Source: Verrucomicrobiales bacterium (lineage in GTDB: Bacteria; Verrucomicrobiota; Verrucomicrobiia; Limisphaerales; UBA1096). Taken from it: a stretch of DNA of 5,040 nt. Where the stretch lies: positions 13,019 to 18,058 of the forward strand of contig PAOJ01000067.1 of NCBI GenBank assembly GCA_002708005.1, written 5' to 3'. The translations under genes and the position numbers were made by a program. The notes beneath the pieces are model-generated. The model ran no database searches. It saw only the letters and a program-made list of their open reading frames with translations, and was not told the DNA's origin. Below, one piece after another: positions 1 to 5,040 of this stretch (its first letter is position 1; each line of letters begins with the position of its first letter).

Positions 1-956
1 CCAGCAGCTAGGATAAAACGGCTGTCAGGCGTAAACGCGGTTAGAAATTGTTCGCCGGAAGGTTGTCCGAACGTGTCTAGACGTTGTCCGTTTTCGGAAT
101 TCCAGAGTTTGACAGAGGAATCCCCACCAGCACTGGCAAGAACGCTACCGTCCGGACTGAAAGCAATGCCAAAAACGGCGCCGTTGTGCCCTTTGAGAGT
201 GCGTAGTATCTCCCCAGAAGCAGTGTTCCAAATTTTGATGATGCGGTCGTAGCCAGCGGTGGCTAGTTGGCTGCCATCAGGAGAGAAGGCGATGCCATAT
301 AGCGCATCATGATGGCCGGTTAGAACGTGGAGTTTTTTACCGTTCTCGAGGTTGAACAGTGTTGCAACACCATTGAGTCCTGGGGTTCCACCGGCAACCG
401 CCAATATTTTGTTGTCATTTGAAATCGTGATGGCATTTACCTTTCCGGAGATGTCGGTAAAGGTTTTGTCCCCAAATTGAATTTTTTCGTAGCGGCCGAT
501 TACCAGTTTTCCGTTATTGCTGATTGTCATCGAGGTAACGGGGCTGAGCAATTTGTCAGCCGGACTGATTGCAGGAACAGTGAGGTTAGCAAGAATCGAT
601 TGGTCGCGTTTAGGCGGTTTGGCACCCTGATCAATCCAGCGCAGGATCGTATCAATCTGTGATGCAGAAAGTTGAGGCTCTTGGCGTGGAGGCATATATG
701 GCTTGGCTTTTTTTGTAATGACCTTGGCCAGCAGTGATTCCAACTGATCGCCCGCCTTGATAGGTATCCCGTTTTCGCCGCCTTTCATCAAAAGTTTAAA
801 AGTCTCGACGGAAAGTTCCCCTTCGAGATCGTCGTTATTGTGGCAACCGACACAATACTGGCGAAGAATAGGCGCAACGTCCCGGTGAAAATCAACCGTC
901 TCGCCAAAAAGGGTAATAGTAAGTGATGTGAGAAAAACTGTATAAAGAATTTTCAT
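1..956 (-). CDS. Cytochrome c (planctomycete type, PSCyt1-like) – WD40 repeat protein, 3' end missing
   Basis: The gene starts with ATG at 956 and stays open to the left edge, giving 318 residues with the C-terminus missing. Residues 1-19 form a short Sec-type signal peptide (MKILYTVFLTSLTITLFGE). Next comes a mono-haem cytochrome c domain of about 95 residues, with CVGCH at 35-39 (cysteines to hold haem, histidine as proximal ligand). A later PYMPP at 86-90 could supply the distal methionine. The helix ending RWIDQGA (106-112) is typical of the planctomycete cytochrome family. From about residue 140, WD40 blades begin: two degenerate ones, then two clear ones 42 residues apart (GIAFSPDG at 221 and 263, each followed by KIWN or KLWN), then the start of a third clear one (FLTAFTPD). 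The rest of a seven-blade propeller probably lies beyond the edge. The start follows the DUF1549/DUF1553 stop by only 3 bases, so co-transcription is likely. An overlapping ATG at 960 is out of frame. The function is unknown; a periplasmic electron-transfer or scaffolding role is inference. Confidence 0.9.
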   Translation of the reverse strand, partial: MKILYTVFLTSLTITLFGETVDFHRDVAPILRQYCVGCHNNDDLEGELSVETFKLLMKGGENGIPIKAGDQLESLLAKVITKKAKPYMPPRQEPQLSASQIDTILRWIDQGAKPPKRDQSILANLTVPAISPADKLLSPVTSMTISNNGKLVIGRYEKIQFGDKTFTDISGKVNAITISNDNKILAVAGGTPGLNGVATLFNLENGKKLHVLTGHHDALYGIAFSPDGSQLATAGYDRIIKIWNTASGEILRTLKGHNGAVFGIAFSPDGSVLASAGGDSSVKLWNSENGQRLDTFGQPSGEQFLTAFTPDSRFILAA

Positions 957-959
957 GCA

Positions 960-3185
960 TTAATGCTGGAACAGAAATTCACGGCTGGTCATTAGCGCCC
1001 AGAATAAGTCCTCTACAGCGGCTCGACGCTCTATTTCAGGTGTGGCATCGAATATCTGAGAAAGTCGTTTTCGTTCGGTATCACTAGGTAACCTGGATAG
1101 GCAGAGTAGGTAGGTTTCCTCTATGATCTGCTCGTCACTTTGCGGAATCATAACGTTTACACAGCTCTGTTCGCTTCGTAGGTTACTGTTGAGAGTGTCC
1201 CCGTTAGAAAGATGTAGAACTTGCACCATACTGGGCTTGTTAGACCGTTCACATTCACAGGTGATCTCGCGTTCGTTTCGGCCAAAAGTTTTAAGAAAAT
1301 AAGAAGTGACAGAGGAGTCAAATAACTGCAGTGCACGAGTTCCATCGCGGTAGAAGTTTGTCCCCTGCGTGCTGCCGTCGGAGAGTGTGATCTGGTCGTA
1401 TTTTGGAGAGACTTGGGTTACCGATGTTATGGCATCCTGCAGTACTTCTGCCATCAATCTTCGAGGGTAATAGCGAGAGTAATATTTTTGATCCTCCATG
1501 TTTTCCGCGAGCGGCTTACTGGTTCTCTGATAGGTTTCGCTCTGCAAAATGAGCCGCATTAGGGCCTTGAGGTCGTAGTTGTTCTCAACGAGATACGACG
1601 CGATTTCTTCTAGTAACTGTTCGTTTGAGGCAGGGTTGGAGACTCGCAGGTCGTCGACTGGTTCAACGATGCCTCGTCCGAAAAAGTTAGCCCATACACG
1701 GTTGGCGATGGAGCGGGTAAAGTATGGATTATCTGGCGAAGTCAGCCATGCTGCTAATGCCTCGCGACGGTCCTCAGGAGAGTCACTTTCTATTGATTGA
1801 CCGTCTAGCGGTGCGGGGGGTCTGGGTTTTCCGGTGCGAGGTTGAATAAGGTCTCCTCGGTCGGCAATGAAAAGAGTTCTAGCCCCATTTCCATTGCGTG
1901 CATCGCCGCCCCAGCCCTTGGCCCTTACACGCGCAAATAAGTTGGCAAACGAGTAGTACTGGTCGTTGGTCCACTTTTCTAAAGGATGATTGTGGCATTT
2001 GGCGCAGTTAATCGAGAGGCTCATGAATGCCTGACTTACATTCTCCGCCATCGTCTCAGGATCTTGGTGAACGGAGTAAAAGTTCGTAGCACCGTTTTTC
2101 ATTGTGTCACCTTTTGCAGAGATGACTTGTCGCACAAGTTTATTCCACGTAGTGCCTTTTTCCATCTCACCACGTAGCCATTGATAGTACGACTTAAGCG
2201 CGTCTGGGCGGAGTTTGCGTCCGCTTATTAAAAACAGATCCGAAAGACGATACGTCCAGTAATCGATAAACTCAGGTTGAGCTAGTAAAGACTCAATCAA
2301 TTCATCGCGCTTAGTTTCTGATGTGTCAGCCAGGAACGTACGCGTGGACTCGGGTGTAGGTAGCATTCCGACGACATCTAGATGAACCCGCCGAATAAAC
2401 TCGCTGTCAGAACTCCTTGGTGATGGCTTTAGATTAAGTCGACGCAACAAGTTAAGGACAGCATCGTCAATCACGTTGCGTCTAGGAGCTTTGTTGTAGG
2501 TATCGTTCGGAATAACATTTGGCCAAGGAGATCTAATCCGCGCCAATGCAATCTGACCAGAATACCAGGCTGTTATGGCGCCGTCCCCGTACCCGATGAC
2601 TTTGGCCAATCCGGTGGATTCGTTCACCTCGGCCACGGTTGCGTCGGTCGAGGCGAACCTTGCCCATTGTGTGACGTCGCGCTTTGTACCGTCACTAAAT
2701 AAAACCCGTGCAGTTAACTGCTGTGCTTGGCCTTTTTTTAACTGGGAAAGGGTGGGCGATATTTCGAACTTTTTTATAGTGGGGTCGTTGTCGCTTGGCC
2801 CAGGTGCCCCATGCTGAATCCATCTTGTTAGAATCCGATATGCTTCCGATTTTTCGTGCAGTACTTTTCCTCCCTTGTGCCTAACTGCAGCGGTTGGCTT
2901 GGTGACAAATAGGCTGGTCGCGGGTGCAGCGAACTCGATGCGTCGTCCTCGGTTTTCTCTTGTAATGTTGTAATAATCGGTTGCCGGGTCATAAGCATTT
3001 AAGCTGAGTCGGAATCCTCCCTTGCCGGCCAACGCCCCATGGCAGCCGCCGCCGTTACAGCCTGCTTTGGACAACACTGGCATCACATCATGGCGAAAAC
3101 TTACTTTACTATTTTCATCAGTAGATGCTTTGAGGGGCAGTGCAATAATTAACAGCACTAGGCCAAGTGCAATCAGGCATTTCAT
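960..3185 (-). CDS. DUF1549/DUF1553 secreted protein with cytochrome-like motif and bacterial Ig-like (BIg2) domain
   Basis: This complete 741-residue protein has a Sec signal peptide at about 1-20 (hydrophobic LIALGLVLLIIALPLKA). Residues 28-127 are a cytochrome c-like domain with the cysteine motif CNGGGCH at 43-49 (C-X4-C-H) and the usual RWIQHGAPG end. Residues 137-218 resemble a BIg2 Ig-like fold (LFSDGTKRDVTQWARFAS). DUF1549 covers about 237-425 and includes FIRRVHLDVVGMLPTP at 263-278 and CAKCHNHPLEKW at 394-405, a standard CXXCH. DUF1553 covers about 475-735: NRVWANFFGRGIVEP, then CECERSNKPS at 643-652, and the characteristic end ALMTSREFLFQH. The length and domain order match full-length family members. 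The ATG overlaps the DUF1501 stop as ATGA, and AAGGAA lies 8 bases upstream, so translation is probably coupled. The family is abundant in planctomycetes, usually beside DUF1501, but its activity is not established. Haem binding at either cysteine motif is inferred from the motif only. Confidence 0.95.
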   Translation of the reverse strand: MKCLIALGLVLLIIALPLKASTDENSKVSFRHDVMPVLSKAGCNGGGCHGALAGKGGFRLSLNAYDPATDYYNITRENRGRRIEFAAPATSLFVTKPTAAVRHKGGKVLHEKSEAYRILTRWIQHGAPGPSDNDPTIKKFEISPTLSQLKKGQAQQLTARVLFSDGTKRDVTQWARFASTDATVAEVNESTGLAKVIGYGDGAITAWYSGQIALARIRSPWPNVIPNDTYNKAPRRNVIDDAVLNLLRRLNLKPSPRSSDSEFIRRVHLDVVGMLPTPESTRTFLADTSETKRDELIESLLAQPEFIDYWTYRLSDLFLISGRKLRPDALKSYYQWLRGEMEKGTTWNKLVRQVISAKGDTMKNGATNFYSVHQDPETMAENVSQAFMSLSINCAKCHNHPLEKWTNDQYYSFANLFARVRAKGWGGDARNGNGARTLFIADRGDLIQPRTGKPRPPAPLDGQSIESDSPEDRREALAAWLTSPDNPYFTRSIANRVWANFFGRGIVEPVDDLRVSNPASNEQLLEEIASYLVENNYDLKALMRLILQSETYQRTSKPLAENMEDQKYYSRYYPRRLMAEVLQDAITSVTQVSPKYDQITLSDGSTQGTNFYRDGTRALQLFDSSVTSYFLKTFGRNEREITCECERSNKPSMVQVLHLSNGDTLNSNLRSEQSCVNVMIPQSDEQIIEETYLLCLSRLPSDTERKRLSQIFDATPEIERRAAVEDLFWALMTSREFLFQH

Positions 3186-4567
3186 GAAAATAGTTCCTTG
3201 ATGGGTTCGTTGCCAAAGTCAACGAGTGGAAAAGGCCGTCCGCTTGGCCCAGGTAGGGTTGCTTTGGGGTTTAGACCAAGGCTGTGAAAGATCGTTGCCA
3301 CAACGTCACCTGGTTCCACCGGTCGCTCTGCAGGAAATCCCCCTACGGGGTCGCTTTTACCTACAACCTGACCGCCTTGCACACCTCCGCCTGCGAATGA
3401 ACAGGTGAAGCATTGAGGCCAGTGGTCGCGTCCGCCTGCCGGGTTAATCTTGGGAGTCCTACCGAACTCAGAGAGTGTAGTTACCATTGTGTCGTCGAGC
3501 AGCCCTCGTTCGTGCAGATCCTCAATCAAAGCGCTGTAGCCCTGATCATACATTGGAGCTACCTGTTCCTTCATCTGTTTGACGGAGATGAATGGCTTAG
3601 AGCCGTGAATATCCCATGAGAGTTGATCGAACACGGTGAGGAAACTATTAATAGTGACCATTCGGACGCCGTTCTCTACGAGGCGGCGGGCTAGTAGACA
3701 GCATTGGCCAAAGCGGTTCATACCGTAGCGTTCCCTCACAGCCAGTTTTTCACTGGTTATGTCAAATGCTGCTCGAGCTTGTTCACTGGTCATCATACGA
3801 AAGGCAGAGTGAAAGCTGTCATTGAGCAGTCGAGCGTCCTCACTGGCTTCAAAATTCTTTACTGCATTATCTACGATGTTACGCATCTTACGTCTACGAT
3901 CTAATCTTGCGGCTCCGATCTGATCGGGAGGCAAAAGGTCAGGAACCTTGAAGTTCTTTTGTGCAGGGTTAGCGTTAAGTGCGAAAGGGTCGTGTGCCTT
4001 GCCTAGGAACCCTCCAGCTTGACCGTTAGGCATATTACCTCCGCCGCGTCCCATCAACTCCGGAAGCACAACGAATGGTGGAAGGTCGCTCTTGCGACCG
4101 AGTAGATGACTTGCGACCGCTCCGGCATGAGGGGTTTGGATGCCGCCTGTAAAACGTCGGCCGGTTTGCATGATCTGCCAGCCCGCATCGTGTACTGCCG
4201 CGCCGCCGTGGTGAACGGTTCGGACGAGTGAAAACTTGTCGGCTATCTTAGCGTGTCGAGGGAGGATCTCCGAGATATCTATTTCAGAGGATTTGGTACG
4301 AATTGGCTTAAATGGACCTCGAATTTCCCTAGGGGCATCTGGTTTCATATCCCACAAATCGACATGACTTGGCGCCCCGAGATTAAAGATCATGATGCAG
4401 GCGCGATTGTCGTGTCCAGGGCGAACAGCGCCGGTCTCTTTTGCTGCAAGTAGTTGCGGCAGAGATAATCCGGCAGCGGCAAGTGACCCTATCTGCAGGA
4501 ACTCCCTTCTTTTCAAGTGACTGCCCCCACATATGGAGGCCTGTTCTTCAGCCAAGAAATCAAACAT
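3182..4567 (-). CDS. DUF1501 Tat-exported protein, alkaline-phosphatase-like superfamily
   Basis: Starting at ATG 4567, this is a 461-residue protein beginning MFDFLAEEQ, the type of short N-region expected in the family. A twin-arginine signal follows: LKRREFLQIG with arginines at 20-21, a hydrophobic stretch SLAAAGLSLPQLLA, and a probable cut near residue 41. This predicts export of a folded protein. Family motifs are NLGAPSHVDLWDMKPDAP (62-79), FKPIRT (86-91), VHHGGAAVHDAGWQIMQTGR (118-137), LSEFGRTPKINPAGGRDHWP (365-384) and LPGPSGRPFPLVDFG near the end. The GAPSHVDLWD and GRDHWP segments occupy places where relatives in the alkaline phosphatase/sulfatase superfamily carry metal-binding residues, but no reaction is established for DUF1501. 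The frame stays open upstream to ATG 4690 and GTG 4696, giving up to 504 residues. The shorter start is preferred because the extra residues are basic, unlike the family, and would leave almost no room for promoters before the divergent sulfatase. It is the first gene of the cluster and overlaps the next gene by 4 bases. Confidence 0.9.
   Translation of the reverse strand: MFDFLAEEQASICGGSHLKRREFLQIGSLAAAGLSLPQLLAAKETGAVRPGHDNRACIMIFNLGAPSHVDLWDMKPDAPREIRGPFKPIRTKSSEIDISEILPRHAKIADKFSLVRTVHHGGAAVHDAGWQIMQTGRRFTGGIQTPHAGAVASHLLGRKSDLPPFVVLPELMGRGGGNMPNGQAGGFLGKAHDPFALNANPAQKNFKVPDLLPPDQIGAARLDRRRKMRNIVDNAVKNFEASEDARLLNDSFHSAFRMMTSEQARAAFDITSEKLAVRERYGMNRFGQCCLLARRLVENGVRMVTINSFLTVFDQLSWDIHGSKPFISVKQMKEQVAPMYDQGYSALIEDLHERGLLDDTMVTTLSEFGRTPKINPAGGRDHWPQCFTCSFAGGGVQGGQVVGKSDPVGGFPAERPVEPGDVVATIFHSLGLNPKATLPGPSGRPFPLVDFGNEPIKELFS
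3194..3199 (-). promoter_or_regulatory. Shine-Dalgarno site for the DUF1549/DUF1553 gene
   Basis: On the minus strand AAGGAA lies 8 bases before the ATG at 3185, inside the final codons of the DUF1501 gene. This is the only clear ribosome binding site seen before any of the four starts. It supports the ATGA-overlap start and separate re-initiation on a shared transcript. Confidence 0.6.
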
Positions 4568-4711
4568 AACGCAAAAAATAGAGCGGCGATCAATCCGCGA
4601 GGTGTACTCGGCAATACTAGCGTTTCGTTTTAAAGATGCACGACGAAAACGCTGCCGGATTGACAAAGCTACGCTCGGCTGCGATTTCATGGGCACAAAT
4701 TGCTAAAAATA
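4568..4711. promoter_or_regulatory. Divergent intergenic region expected to hold both promoters
   Basis: These 144 bases separate the DUF1501 start (ATG 4567) from the sulfatase start (ATG 4712), and both genes point outward. The region must hold the sulfatase promoter and probably the promoter of the three-gene cluster. A perfect TTGACA occurs on the plus strand at 4660-4665, but the sequence 17 bases further on (GATTTC, 4683-4688) is a poor -10 match, so no specific promoter is asserted. An imperfect inverted repeat sits at the centre. If the longer DUF1501 start were real, most of this region would be coding. Confidence 0.5.
4619..4653. repeat. Imperfect inverted repeat, candidate operator
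   Basis: The left arm AGCGTTTCGT (4619-4628) is complementary to the right arm ACGAAAACGCT (4643-4653) with a single extra A in the right arm. The spacer is 14 bases. The centre, near 4636, lies within a few bases of the midpoint between the two divergent starts. That is where a shared regulator could act on both directions. It could also form a hairpin in RNA, but there is no following T run, so it is not a terminator. Operator function is inference. Confidence 0.35.
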
Positions 4712-5040
4712 ATGAAACTTAGAATAACTTCGTTGGCGCTAGCTGTCGTATTTGCTTGGCTCTGTGGGGTGTGTGCGGTTGATGCAAAATCCAAGACTCG
4801 CCCTAATATTCTTTTTATTCTTGCTGATGATCTTGGATGGAAGGATTTAAGTAATGAGGGGTCAACATACTACGAGAGCCCTAACATCGACCGTATCGCT
4901 CGTGAAGGAATGAAATTCACACGTGGCTACGCAGCGTGTCAGGTTTGCAGTCCTTCCCGGGCGAGTATTATGACAGGTAAATATCCTACTAATCACGGAA
5001 TCACTACCTGGATCGGTGACCGCGCCGGTGAGGCTTGGCG
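4712..5040 (+). CDS. Secreted sulfatase (Cys-type, formylglycine-dependent), 5' portion only
   Basis: The first 109 residues are present and the frame is open at the right edge. Residues 1-25 are a Sec signal peptide (hydrophobic [19 protein letters not shown], likely cut after VDA). [16 protein letters not shown] at 30-45 is the classic sulfatase opening, with D39 and D40 as expected calcium ligands. [20 protein letters not shown] follows at 53-72. [14 protein letters not shown] at 79-92 is the sulfatase signature: C79 is the residue converted to formylglycine and R83 stabilises it. The enzyme should hydrolyse sulfate esters outside the cytoplasm. Substrate and subfamily cannot be judged from the N-terminus. 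Full-length relatives usually have about 450-600 residues, so most of the gene lies outside. No Shine-Dalgarno sequence is visible; the upstream stretch is A-rich (TGCTAAAAATA). The gene is divergent from the DUF1501 cluster, which suggests shared control and a linked role in sulfated glycan use. A formylglycine-generating or radical SAM maturase would be needed and is not in this window. Confidence 0.93.
   Translation, partial: MKLRITSLALAVVFAWLCGVCAVDAKSKTRPNILFILADDLGWKDLSNEGSTYYESPNIDRIAREGMKFTRGYAACQVCSPSRASIMTGKYPTNHGITTWIGDRAGEAW

Noticed and set aside
159..310. Repeated DNA segments about 126 bases apart
   Set aside because: They are explained by the 42-residue period of the WD40 blades, not by a separate DNA repeat element.
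477..662. Short plus-strand open frame antisense to the cytochrome-WD40 gene
   Set aside because: It is antisense to a well-supported coding region and its translation shows no domain. The same holds for the other plus-strand open frames between 1579 and 4453.
958..960. ATG overlapping the DUF1549 stop (TAATG) as start of the cytochrome-WD40 gene
   Set aside because: It is out of frame with the cytochrome domain; the in-frame ATG at 956 gives a signal peptide followed by CVGCH.
1157..1345. Short minus-strand open frame of 62 codons
   Set aside because: It lies wholly inside the DUF1553-coding part in another frame, with no recognisable motif or ribosome binding site.
4592..4606. Short GCGG...CCGC inverted repeat near the DUF1501 start
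   Set aside because: The arms are only four bases, which is expected by chance in a region this size.
4660..4688. Perfect TTGACA followed at 17 bases by GATTTC as a sigma-70 promoter for the sulfatase
   Set aside because: The -10 match is poor, and PVC promoter consensus is uncertain. Kept only as a remark in the intergenic entry.

Overview
The window looks like chromosome from a bacterium of the Planctomycetota–Verrucomicrobiota (PVC) group. The evidence is the gene content: a DUF1501 protein, a DUF1549/DUF1553 protein with an Ig-like domain, a planctomycete-type cytochrome c domain joined to WD40 repeats, and a secreted sulfatase. These families are expanded together in marine and freshwater planctomycetes and in some Verrucomicrobia. 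The sequence alone does not fix the genus. Three of the four starts have no clear Shine-Dalgarno site, which would fit planctomycetes but does not prove it.

Layout. About 4.57 kb on the minus strand is a tight three-gene cluster, transcribed from right to left. First is a Tat-exported DUF1501 protein (4567 down to 3182). Next is a 741-residue DUF1549/DUF1553 protein (3185 down to 960), which overlaps the first gene by 4 bases (ATGA). Last is a cytochrome c–WD40 protein (from 956, 3 bases after the previous stop), which runs off the left edge. On the plus strand, a sulfatase gene starts at 4712, reads away from the cluster, and runs off the right edge. The 144 bases between the divergent genes (4568–4711) are the only sizeable non-coding stretch. 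They contain an imperfect inverted repeat almost exactly at their centre.

How the genes may work together. All four products carry export signals, so they should act in the periplasm or at the cell surface. The sulfatase would remove sulfate esters, most plausibly from polysaccharides. The DUF1501 protein belongs to the same alkaline-phosphatase-like superfamily. The other two cluster products carry haem-binding-type cysteine motifs. The biochemical role of DUF1501/DUF1549/DUF1553 is not established. Joint action on sulfated glycans is inferred from context.

No RNA gene, CRISPR array, insertion sequence, prophage gene or terminator was seen. The window is best read as a typical PVC accessory locus whose core families remain biochemically uncharacterised, not as a clearly new system.
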